From Gymnothorax reevesii (taxonomy: Eukaryota; Chordata; Actinopteri; Anguilliformes; Muraenidae): 64,000 bases of DNA. Below, piece after piece: positions 11,456-23,148 of this stretch. The stretch covers positions 37,713,430 through 37,777,429 of the forward strand of contig CM056588.1 in NCBI GenBank assembly GCA_029721435.1, written 5' to 3'. Positions within the stretch are counted from its first letter, which is position 1. The number at the start of each line of letters is the position of its first letter. The translations under genes and the position numbers were made by a program. Under the pieces are notes generated by a model. It had not been told where the DNA came from. It did not search any database and saw only the letters and a list, made by a program, of their open reading frames with translations.

Positions 11456-14289
11456 GAATTGATAGAATAATCAGACAAGCTGGCAAGTGCTATATTTGAT
11501 TTGATATCTGGGCCAGTTTCCTCTTAAAAGTTTATTGGGTAGATTCTGTAGGCCTACTAAAACAATAAAGAACATTATAGTAGTTAATGCAAATGCTTTC
11601 TTGATGATATTTTTTTTTTCTGCAAAGTGCAATTCTATCCCTATGTATTGCATGAGTGAAACCTGAGGTAATCCTGATATTTCAACAAGTCATGCTCAGG
11701 AAAGACAATTAATTTTCATTGAAATTATGTAATTAATTAACTAAACAGGCACAAATACATCCAGGCAAGACACATACAGACGGCTTGACACGTGTCTGCA
11801 TAAACAAACCCGCAGAACAGGCACACTAGCGCGAGTGCGCCACACGCCGACACAGTAGTCAAACATGCACAGTCAGATGAAAGTGTGCACGTGAATTGGA
11901 AGTTTCAAAAAATCCACCTGCTTTTAGTAGATCATATGTCTCCACATGCTAAAACAAAAAAGCATCTTGACATGCTGCCCAAAGGAGTCCGGAACAGGAG
12001 AGATAACATCTCTGAGCGCTTATCGGCAGCAATTCGGTTGTCCTGAGACCGCAGTAAACGAGGGAACTTGGTTTGTAGAAAGATTGGGTGCACGTGCCTC
12101 CTCTTTAACAGAAATTTTCGCTTCAGGTGACAGTTTATTGATATCTGTACGATTGCAGTCACTCGGAGACAAAGCGTCAGTGTGCTGTATGCATGCTTCC
12201 CCCCATCACTGAAGGCAAGCCCTAGCCCAACGAGTTTGCCCTGCTTTGGAAAAAGCAGCAAATCAGACAAGCTAGACCCAGACCCTACCCCTCATCACAC
12301 ATGACTCGTTTTCACTGCGAGACTCACTTAGATAAGTTTGGTACTCAATCTGTTCTGTACAACGACAAGATGAATGCTGTAGGTGTTCCTATACTGATCT
12401 AGGCTATGACCCATTTCTTTACCCAACCCATGCTCCTCATTGCAGCATTACAGGCATTATGGACTTACATGCGCCCCTCCAGGCAGGCTCCCGAAATGTT
12501 AAGTTTCTAGCATATACAATTGGCAAAAATTATACAAATATGCTCCATGAACAGCCTCCAACTCACCTTAAATTTGTTTTTCAATCACCAGTAACAGATA
12601 TGTAGTTTCTAGTGTCTTGAACTTAAGATGGAATTATTGGTGTGAAGAGAGGACTTGGATGACAAATATCATATTACTAGTGGTCACAATTTTAACAGCA
12701 CTCATTCACTAGATTATTGAGTCAAATACATCTTATCAGGGGTTCAAGTGTTCTTCAAACCCAACGGGTTCTCCAAGTTACCTGCCAAACCCATTTAGGA
12801 GTGCGATACAAGGCCCAAATGTCCTAAAGATGTTGTATGTAATGTTTTTATCAAATTTGATCAATATTTGTTAGCACTTGATGTAACGGATCATTCCAGT
12901 GGGTGACTATGAGTGATGAAATTTCAAAGGTAACGAAATGGTCATTTTTTCAGATATTGTCAAAACCCATCATGTTGGGACATGTTGTGTACTACTTGCA
13001 TACCAAGTTTAAGCTTTTTATATACATTTAAAAGGTCTACAATGGGCTTCAGTTTTTCAATATGACCACCCTGCCCCAGCCACTTTTGGGGTTGTGGGGC
13101 TGAAACTCGATCCTAAAGTTGTTCATGTGCTAAAAACGTTGCGTTCCAAGTTCTTGAAAGTTTGATCAATATTCATGATCGTTGGAGGTTAGGGGTTGAA
13201 ATTCTTAGCAACCAACAGATGGCGACGAACAACAGTGTTTACACCATCTTAAAAACTCAGGTGGTCAAATGACTCTCAAAAGCCATAACTGAAAAAAGGG
13301 CGTGAATCAGTCTCAAGAGAACAAATCAACTTTTTTAACCACATATTTAACATCATTTGCTCAGGCACTCAGGAAATTAATTACCATGCAGGATGATGGA
13401 ATTTGTTTTGGCATGCGGCTCAAGGAAATTATATATGAAGCATGACAGGCTAAACATTAGCAGGAAAAAACATGGCAATGATGATACAATGGAACATAGG
13501 GTGCAGAGGGTATAGTGCAGGGGTGTTTGCAATGCACAGTTTTCTAGCAAATCATTGCATTAATATAATACATTTTAGACTGGTCAGTGTAGAGCTGGTC
13601 AGTTTAATTCATCTGACTTCAGACAGGATATGGAATGGACTCCCTAGGACCAGGGTTATGCCCTATTTCAGCGTTCAGTCAAGTCTTTCGAAGTTTCTCA
13701 CGATACTACAAAGGCAAGTATGAGGGAGTCACTCACAGTGCCACAAATTTAAACACTGATCTGAGGACCTGGTGACAAACTTGTGATTTTTTTTGTCTCT
13801 TCTATTGTACATATTCTCCTCATTTATTTACACTAAATTTATTTACTTCCATGAGTAATTCAATGAGAGTTGTGAATATTCCTTCTATTTTTTGCAAGAT
13901 TCTTATTGAAAGAGAAGCTCATATCCCACAGGTGTCGTCAGGACAAATTAGTCCCATGACCTTGGCTTGTCTGTCTTTTTTATTTTTTTCTGATGGGCGG
14001 GTAAGCTTTACCCGGGGACAGGTTAATCCAAGGCAGAACAAACAGTTCCTAATATAAACAGAGTACGTATCACCTAAGTTTTCCCGCAGGTGTACGCATC
14101 GGAATATGCTAAAATGTTACTGTCTCAAGCATCATGACAAGTCATAACAGTAATGCAGCAGAACACCTGTAATATTGATAAAATACAGCAAAGTTGAAGC
14201 ACCGTTACTCTCAAATAATAGCTGTCCTATCAGTGCAATCACTAGCAACAGTATTCATAAGGGTGATAGTAGGCTAGTTGCATAAGTTT

Positions 14290-14560
14290 TAGCCAGCAGT
14301 AGTGGCCGTGGCAGCAGCAGTATCAGCAGGAATTCAAGTAGTGGTAGCAACAGTAGTAGCAGTTGGTATACTGCTGGCACGAGGAGTTTTTATAGCGTCA
14401 GTGGTGCTAGAAGTCACAGCAGAAGTAGCACTTATAGGATTAAAAACTTCACTGGCAGTAGTATCAGCTGTAGTGCAAGTAGTATTAGTAGCAATAGCAT
14501 TAGTGGTAGTACTGGTAGCTGTACCAACAGAAGTCTCTCTCTCTCTCTCTCACGCACTCA
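14290..14560 (+). repeat. Cryptically simple GTA/GCA-rich stretch
   Basis: A long imperfect series of agtagtggt/gcagcagcagta words, followed by (TC)n at 14535-14552. It leaves one frame open that reads as alanine/valine-rich (14302-14727), but the composition is explained by the simple repeat and no family resemblance is seen. Confidence 0.6.
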
Positions 14561-17500
14561 TACCACAGGATCCTGATGAGCGGTGTCTGGATCCGGGGTT
14601 GTACTACAGGGTGGGGGAGGTGCTCTCTCATCACATCTGCATTCCTTCCTTGACAAATGCTGGAACCTTGACTATAAGCTCTACCACCCACCCACCATCC
14701 ACCTCACGCTTCGGTGGAGGGCAGTGACGCTGTCACCTATCCTGTGCAGAAAGCTCAATCACTTAGTCTCACTCAGTGCCTCTCGTGCCCTGGGCTTTTT
14801 GGAGCCATACTGCTATAAGAGCACAGTAAACAAAGTGAATATGGACATAAAGTATGTACATAACAAGCAAATGTGTGAATACTTGATCATTTTGAGTATT
14901 TATGTTAAAGAAAGATAACTCAATAACAGTGGGATAAGAGAGCAGTTTCTTTATTTGTATGCCAATCATTCTGCGAATGTAGGCTGATGTGCCTTCGCAG
15001 AGAGATGCACATTGCCATCGAAAGTATGACAGCCACTTAAATTTGGTTCGAAAAGTTGTCAGAATGGCAACAATAATTGTATCTCCCCGACGACGATAGT
15101 CGAGAGATATTATGGTTTAGTTCCGGGGCTGCCGCCGCCACAGAGGTTTTCTGTTCCGGGCCCTGGAAGCCACAATTATGATAGTAATTTATCCAAATTT
15201 TATACAGGCGAAGATGTAAATTTGACAACGCTCAAGATTGATTTGCGGCAATTTCAGACGTCAAATATGGCTGCCGGAGGCCATTTTGTCCGAAATTTGG
15301 AGATCTGGGAGATACAAGACTCGGTCTTTGAATGCACCCCCCCCCCCAAATCCAAGATTATTTTACTGAAAATGTTCCTTTTTTTGTGAATTCATTTGTT
15401 TATTGGGGAACACCATTAAATTAGGATTGTTTTGTTCAGGACTTATTCTTTGCAAGGGTGAGAGTGCCTACAAAGAATGTGGATCCAGCCCTTCCATGGC
15501 CTTACCCTGACTCAAACACTACCCAATTTCACTTTATGCTGTAACCCACGACAGCCTCAAACTGACTAAACACAGTAATCACATTGAGCCTCTGATTTAC
15601 ACTACACAGTAACCACCCCAAGTCTGTAATCCAGTGAATTTTAATCTACCAGTGCCTCCAATTCACTGAACACTGTAACCATCCAGTGCAGCCTATTCAC
15701 TGAACACTGGATTCATTCAAACTATCCACTCTTTACAGGACATAGAAAATCACTCAGACCTTTCTGTGCCATTACACACAGCCAAACCTTTAGTGAAATC
15801 AGCAACAACTCAGATTAGCAGACAGGTGTATGCCACGGTCATACGTTCTCTGACTGGTGATAGGAATGTTTAAAGAGCGGCTAACAGCAGTTTAAAGAAG
15901 ACAAACACACAGAGTAAATACACAGCTGCCATATAGCAGGGAAACTCCAAATCTGCCAAGACAAAAAATAAATTCAGATTCAGAGTCATTTCACACAGTT
16001 GGAACAGTCGGGACAGCTTCAACAGCGCCCTGACCTTAAAAACATACGTAGTGAAATAAAATGGTGAAGAACTTCTCTCCATTTTTCAACAAATAAAGTG
16101 ACCAAGCATGTCTGTAAAAATTTGACCGCGATGTCACAGTGATTCAGCCAAGAGCAACACAACTGTGGCAACCTCTAGAACAGGTAATTGTGAATTTTTG
16201 GAACCAAACGATGGACCTGGTCTATTAAAAAACTATTCTTTTATTATATAAAAGCTTCTTCTTGCAAAATCTGACTAGTGGGAGTACTGAGTAGTGGGAG
16301 AGCTACAAGTTTTGACTGGTTTTGAATATCTGTAATATGGCTACGCAAAACTATGGGTGACATAAAATCCATCTTATCAGTTTTAGTTTAGTTCGACACA
16401 TGACTGCCCATGATTGAGTCGACTTACACTTTCTGTGAATCATACCTCATCTGAGCCATACGGTGTGGCTGTATGAATAATCTTCCCAATACATTTACTG
16501 TACATCCCTTTGGATAAAAGAGACTTTCAAATGTATGAAATGTAGTGCACATTTTTTCCAATTTACAGACAATCCCCATCTCAACCCGATCCAATTAGAC
16601 TCAGTGCATTCGTGCTTTCCGGCATGTTCTGAGAAAGGTAAAGGACAGTGTCTGGAGAAAAGGAAGATGGAGGGAAAGAGAGGAGGGAAATGGAAAGGAA
16701 GGATGAATGCAAATATAGTATTTGAAACAATTTGCATTCAGCAACTCACCATATTTGTGAAAAGAGGGCCAGGAGAAAGGAAAAATGAAGGCAAGCAGGA
16801 TGAGGAAAAAGAGATGAATCACAGGGGACAGGAGATGAGAAATTCAAACCAATGATATGACGCCATTAGTGCAGATCAAAAGGCTACAACGGCTTTGATA
16901 AATTGGAAGCGAGACTGCAGTGATCACATCTAATAATCCATGGTCATTCCACATGAAATTGGCAGAGCTCGCAAAGAGGTAGTCTCAGAATTGTCAAAAA
17001 TGCCATTCATTTCAAATTGCACGGATGCAAATATAACTGAGTTAATATGATTATCTAGAGTTCACTTTGGAGTGTACCAACTTCATGTATTTCTATCAGC
17101 ACCAGTGAATGCAAATATGCCACTCATTTTGCCACAGTGCAGCTTTGTTTAGTCATCTCTGTAGTTGCCTGATAATGTCTGGTCAAGAACTTTCAAAAAG
17201 GAGATTAAACATTGTGCCAAATTGAAATGGTTTTAAAAAAAGAGACAATTTGGAAATTTTTGTATTTTAAGAAAGCCCTTTCTGTGAATCACCACCACAA
17301 GAAAACTTCATAGCAAAAATGTATGGGTTCTGAGAGAAAACTCGGCAGCAGGAGACTTTTTCAAGTGTTGGCCCTCCATAGCATGACCCTCAAAGGGTTA
17401 ATAGCATCTTAAAAAGGCGTGAATGCAAAATGCAAACAATGCATGTGCACATGCCCCTTTCAAAAAAACCCCATAAAATCTGAACAAGTAGAGATATGAC

Positions 17501-19885
17501 CCTGAAACAACCTGTTTCCTTCCTTTGGCATACACGACTGAACAATATAACAACAATTTCAGATCATTCTGAGACCATGACTTGGACTCTGGCTAATTCT
17601 GCTGAATTCACGCAGAATTTTTAGCCTTTATTTGACCAGAGCAGTTCTCCAGAGAACATTTTTGTCTTTTTCAAGGTTACCTTTGGTGAAAAGTCGCAAG
17701 AGAGAGGTGATAGAGAAAAACAGTCATAAAGCCCTGTTTTGAGTCAGTTTTGGTGTTAAGGGACCTCCTCAAGGTCACTTAATCTCTGTAGTTACAAGTA
17801 AGAATCTTATGCCCCACTGGGGCCTCAAATTACAACTCTGCAAGAGCCAGGAAAGCAGTCTACCTCTGACCTATAACAATGTCTCATTACTATAGTAACA
17901 TTACTATAAAGCTACAATGGCCATATCCAATGTAATGAGTCAATTGCAGACACATTCAATGCACTATGACAGCGATCGTCAAATCATGGTCCTCAAGATC
18001 AGAGAACTGCTGGTTTTACACCCAGCCCATGACCAGGGAATAAGGTCTAAAGACAGCCTTGCCGACCAAAACCACCAATTGTTCTGTTAATTTCCAGGGA
18101 GAAAAGAAAAGCAGGGCTTGACATTCTTTTGAGAGCTAGATTTAATGGCAACAGCACTCTCAGGTTAGAGAGCTAATCTATAATGTACAGTGGAAGGCTA
18201 CAATGGTCATATTCAGTACAATATGGGACTAAAGTGGTTATATACAGTGAACACACTGAAGAAAGAACTGTATTTGAAGTAAGCGAAGAGAGGGATGGAA
18301 CACCGGGAGGTCAGGTGACCTTGCTCAAGGTACACCAACATTGCTCCACCCGCTGATTAACACACAAAATTTGACTAACAAAGACCAATCCCTCATTCGT
18401 AATGCTACCAAAAACTAATCCCCAATCATGAGGCCGCACTAGAGCCCACAAAAGGAGGAAATTAATAGCTTAAATACATCATCTATTTCCATAAATATTG
18501 TGCAGTGATCTGCTCACAGAAATGAATACTGATACGTTAGGTGAAACAGTAGCAAAAATGATTATCAATGAATTCATCTTTGTCAATAGCGTGTAGTCTC
18601 ATTGATTCGCAAACGTCCTAATTCCAACTAACATGAGTTTTGACTTATGTTCTCACTTTCACATGTGACGCCACTACTGTGCTTTTCAACTGTAAAACAA
18701 GTTTGCAAATACCTCATACGTCATTAATTGTAGCAATTGAGATAATAGGCAACTCGTTGCCAATCTATGAATCACCGACACCCCAATTAGTAAGCTACAA
18801 CAACGTGTTTAACTAATAACAATCAACCAATATCTGCCACGAAAATACTTCAATTAGAGGGGAAAAAATCGCTGTGTCTAGACATACGGGAGTTTTATGC
18901 GTACGGCTGTCGATTTGAAGGAATTAGGATGAGGAATAGGGATTATGGTTAGGGGTCGGAGTCAGGGTTAGGATAGGGTAGAGTTTGAAATTGGGACTGC
19001 CGTACCTCTCTACATTGAAATGCACTGGAAAACTGCCGTATCCGTAGCATCAGCTAAAAAAAAAAAAACCTTCCATGCAACTCAACACCTGGTCTGGGTT
19101 CGATTACAGCTCGAATAAGGTGAATGATGGAGAGTTACAAAGCATTGATAGACACGAAACAAGTTTTCATCATTGTCAAGACTGGTATCAGTTAATACTA
19201 AGAACAGACGCTCTGTGCGACAGGCGAAGGTAAGTCAATGGTAGCTCAGTCCCATTACAGAGCCACATTACTATAAAGTCGGATAAAAATGCTAATTAAA
19301 TAAATGTCAATTCCATTTCTGTTCGGATACTGGTTTCTAAGTGTCATGAAATCAATTCAAAGTACATGATTTGTTAAAGAAAAAATTATTCTAATTTTGC
19401 CGCAAAGAACAGCCTTGCGTAAAGATTTTCGCCAGATGTTTAGATTAGTAGCCCAATATGCGGAAACATATTTGGTTGCATTTACTTAAGAAAGTCTAAG
19501 GACTTACATTTTGCCGACCAAAAAACTGATTATTATAAACAGACCAATAAATTTGGAGCGAATTCTGAAACTATGTTGGTAGCCTACTGCACTGAAATTC
19601 ACGTCACAGGAATTCCCTTGCGATATTGTTATCGCCTGTGCAAACAGCTTGCAGCAGTTTGCCCTGGGCAGAACATATGCCGTTCAACTTCAAAATTCTG
19701 TAGCTTTTGCGCACTCCAAAATAATCAAACTTTCATATACACGTTATCCGGAAATGAACTATCAAAGTATGAACGATACATGCCGGTTCATAAGAAAGAC
19801 TCACCTTTCTTTTGTCGGAATGTCGTAAGTAATGTAGCCCGTTCAGTGACAGGTGAAGAATTATGACGGATGCATGAACACACCC

Positions 19886-19887
<2 letters not shown>

Positions 19888-19938
<51 letters not shown>
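19888..19938. repeat. (CT)n microsatellite
   Basis: About 25 uninterrupted CT units. Intergenic. Confidence 0.97.
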
Positions 19939-19941
<3 letters not shown>

Positions 19942-20119
19942 AAATAGCCAAAGCAAACCCTTCCAACCATCATGCAAACTATAATCAATATTCATTTGGC
20001 GTTAAATAGCGCTTTTTTGGCAGAACTGTCACTAAGTCGCTTTAGAGAATAGCTGCAGGGCAAATTTCCAGCCTACGCCCAAGAAATGACTTATGACGTT
20101 AAAATAAAAATAAAAACAA

Positions 20120-20225
20120 AGCGGCTATTCCCACAACCGTTGGTGGTACAGGAAGGAAAGTTGCTCTTATTCCCCCAACCGTTGGAAGAACAGGGGCGAA
20201 GGTTGCTCTTATTTCCCCAACCTTC
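20120..20225. repeat. 42-bp tandem repeat, about 2.5 units
   Basis: tattcccacaaccgttgg, ttattcccccaaccgttgg and ttatttccccaacc recur at 42-bp intervals (20126, 20168, 20210), each followed (in the complete units) by acagg...aaggttgctc-type text. Confidence 0.65.
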
Positions 20226-20452
20226 TTGATGATGCGCGCGCCAGACGAGACGATTTAAATGGCGCCAAAAAGTTTCAACATGACATATTCATATATATTT
20301 CACGTGTTTCATTGGCTGAGAGGAGGGGATTTAGAAATCATGAGGAGCCGGAGTAAGATTCCTGTGATCTCAACTTCATTTCAGAATGAATTTCTAACCC
20401 TGACATGACACGCTCCGTGATGTGAAGGACTTGAACAAGACACCTTTCTACA

Positions 20453-20632
20453 CTGCAAAAAGTGATTTTCAAGAAAGGGAAGTTTACTTATTTTTAGACT
20501 TAAAACATATATTTCTATCACTATATTCTTAGTAAGACATGATATTTTTCCTTGATTTGAGGTTAATTTGACTATTGTGCCGATGGGGTAAGTAAATTTC
20601 CCTCTCTTGAAAATCACTTTTTGCAGTGCACT
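20453..20632. mobile_element. 180-bp inverted-repeat element (cactgcaaaaagtg ends)
   Basis: Ends cactgcaaaaagtgattttc aagaaaggg and the reverse complement with one or two mismatches, about 28 bp, around an AT-rich core. Similar CACTGCAAAAA termini are common in fish non-autonomous DNA transposons. No perfect target duplication was seen. Confidence 0.7.
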
Positions 20633-21094
20633 TTTGTATGACCCGACACAAACTACCAGCACCACACGGTCCTTCCCGGTCTGAGGTTTTAGCTAAACCC
20701 TAAGGCACAATTTGAGGTAACTCAGTACCATTGGGCCTGGGTGGATTTCAAATACTATGAATAACCAAACCTGCAACACCATGTGCTGCCTTAGGCCGTA
20801 CCTATCCCGATGGTGCTCAGTGCCACTGGTTTCATATGAGACAGGGATTAGCTCTTACCAGAGGAAATATGCCCCAGTCTCATCCCTCGGCTAATGGGCT
20901 TTGAATACAAGTCCACTCTGAGCTGAGAAGAAAAGGTACAGAGAGATTCCGATCCCTGAATCTCAAGTGGTAAACCTACTCTGAATTTAACTCATAAATC
21001 AGGAATCTGTCTCCTTCATTTTAAGTTGTCATATCATATAAATGGCACACAGACGGTCATAGATTAAGCACAGAGTAATACACAATGCTTTTTT

Positions 21095-21146
21095 ACCGAA
21101 GTAAAATTGGTTTGAATATTGAATAGAAAATCAATTTTACTTCGGT
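21095..21146. repeat. Perfect 15-bp inverted repeat
   Basis: accgaagtaaaattg at 21095-21109 and its exact complement at 21132-21146, with a 22-nt AT-rich loop. It may be the core of a decayed MITE or a structured RNA; nothing nearby decides. Confidence 0.7.
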
Positions 21147-21289
21147 TTTTTTGTTTTGGTGTCTGTGTATTGGCCACCCGGGCCTTCTTCTGGTTAGCTC
21201 ACTGGCTGATAGGCTGTTAGCTATTGTGATCAGGCGCTGTCGTAGTTGTGATTGTGATAGTAGTCGTGATCATGATCGTCATCTGTTAG

Positions 21290-21570
21290 CCAAATCTCCT
21301 TCTTCAAAACTACTGGCCTGATTCTCTTCAAATTTGGTATAGACCTTCTTTGGGACAATGTCTACCAAGACTGTTCACATTTTGTGAATTTTTTTTTTTT
21401 TAATCTGAAAATTTTTAAAATCTTCATCTCTGAAACTACTGGCAAGGTACTCAAAATTTGGTATGGAGTGTCCATGGGGCAGTGTCTACCTTCTCATAAA
21501 TGCTGAGCATTGGGCTTAATTGTTGAGCCGGTGAGCTACAGGGCCATTGGTACAATTTTTGTCTTATGCA
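21290..21570. repeat. Degenerate tandem repeat (cttcaaatttggtatag units)
   Basis: Two units of about 130 bp, each with ctgaaactactggc/caaaactactggcctg, caaatttggtat and a gacaatgtctacc/gcagtgtctacc step. Related words occur at 38940 and 55740-56200. Confidence 0.45.
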
Positions 21571-21700
21571 GTTTGGTGATTTTCTGTTATCCTTTGCAGT
21601 CTCGGCCTCCTCCGCCCCACCTCAGCTGGGAGGGATGAAACGTGAGGAGAGGAAGCCAGAAATTAATCAAGGATGCACTAAGAAATGAAAAGAGGGAATA

Positions 21701-22103
21701 GGAAACCTGTGGAGTGAGCTGAAGAGGAGAGTGCAGAGGAGAGGACCCAGGTCGCTGGATGATTTAGAGAGATTGTGCAAAGAGGAATAGTCAAAGATCC
21801 CTCTTTCTGTATTCTCCCATCTCGTGAAACATTATAGGAGAAGATTATGTGCTGTTTTGTTGGCAAAAGGGGGTTGTGCAAAGTATTAATATCAGGGGTG
21901 CTAATAATTGCGGCGCAAATGATTTGATGTAAAATAATTATTTCTTAATGTGGGATTTTTTCTCCCACTGAATAAATGCACTTGAATTAAAGGTTGGATT
22001 TTCCTCTTTTTTTCATTGGGGTCCTATATTATTTAGAAAAAAACTGAATTTATTAGAAGCTAAAGAACACAATTAGGGGTGCCAATAATTATGTAGGGCA
22101 GTG
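21701..22103 (+). mobile_element. 3' fragment of the same Tc1 family
   Basis: It matches the right 400 bp of the 6044-7634 element, from the transposase text after the catalytic Glu to the terminal gggtgccaataattat...gggcagtg followed by TA. It keeps the segment [12 protein letters not shown], which is disrupted by a 5-bp deletion in the other copy. The left three quarters are missing. Confidence 0.85.
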
Positions 22104-23010
22104 TATGTCCATATTTTTCCAGACGAACAGACAGTTGCACAAGTGCCATATATCCCTCGCTCCATTTTATGATGTGGTGGGGGATTAAAAAAAGGAGAAA
22201 AAAATAAGCTGAGCTGTCAACGTGTGTCACAGCACCGTCAACTGTAATGACCTAAATAAATAAATAAAATCTCTCCTTAACCTCTATGAGACACCTGGGC
22301 TCCCCTCTGGGAAATGATGAGACTGAGTTGTGGTGTAATGGGCGAAGGGCTGCTAACACCCAGAGCGGCATTCAAGTCTGCGCTCAGTTTGTACTCATGC
22401 ATTGCATTCTGCGAGTAACAATGAATAACCTTGACTCGCATAAATCGGGGGAGGTGAAAGGCAACAGAAATTTAATTGTCTCTTTTGAAAGAGGGATATT
22501 GACTGGCATTCAGCTTCCAGAATTAATTAAACTCAGCTTGTGCTAATGCCTGCTGATAGATCCAGTGGTACATTTTCCTCCACAGTAGACAGAACTATGT
22601 GTTCTGAAGCTGGACACACATAGAAAGGGTCCAAAAGCCAAAAGTTTTCATGCTGTGGGCCTCTAGAAAGTAGTCTGCAAACTTTTGTGGTGACTGTGTT
22701 AAGTGCTTGGTTATACAACTAAGTACATTGACATGAGGACAAGCTTCTGAAGTTTCATTCAGGGGTGACAAAATGTCAAATTGACCACTGTTTGGTTGTC
22801 TTTTCCAAAGGATAAGCTTTGACATGAAGACCACAATTTTGTCAAAAATCAAAAAAACTGCTCTCTGGCTTGCAGTGATGTGCTGAGCTGATTTAACTAG
22901 TCAAATATATCTGATAAGTAGACCAGTTTAGCCCACAAGTTATCATCACTATAATGCGCAGCAATTGGGTATTGCTGCTCTTCCAGATATGAGCGCACTT
23001 TGTTTCTCTG

Positions 23011-23148
23011 TTTAACCCTGGAGAACCCACAGGGTAAAATTTGACCTCACCTAATTAGCCCCTACCCTACATTAGCAGATGCCAGTTTTTATGCTTAGTT
23101 AATATTTTTCTTGAGGAAAAAAGATGTCTTGGGTTCTCCAGGGTTAAA
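23011..23148. mobile_element. piggyBac-like MITE
   Basis: Perfect 19-bp inverted ends (tttaaccctggagaaccca) enclose 100 bp of non-coding DNA. TTAA followed by CCCTGG at each end fits the TTAA target and CCY termini of piggyBac elements. No coding content. Confidence 0.7.

Noticed and set aside
14302..14727. 141-codon hydrophobic frame
   Set aside because: Explained by GTA/GCA simple sequence; there is no initiation context, splice support or homology.
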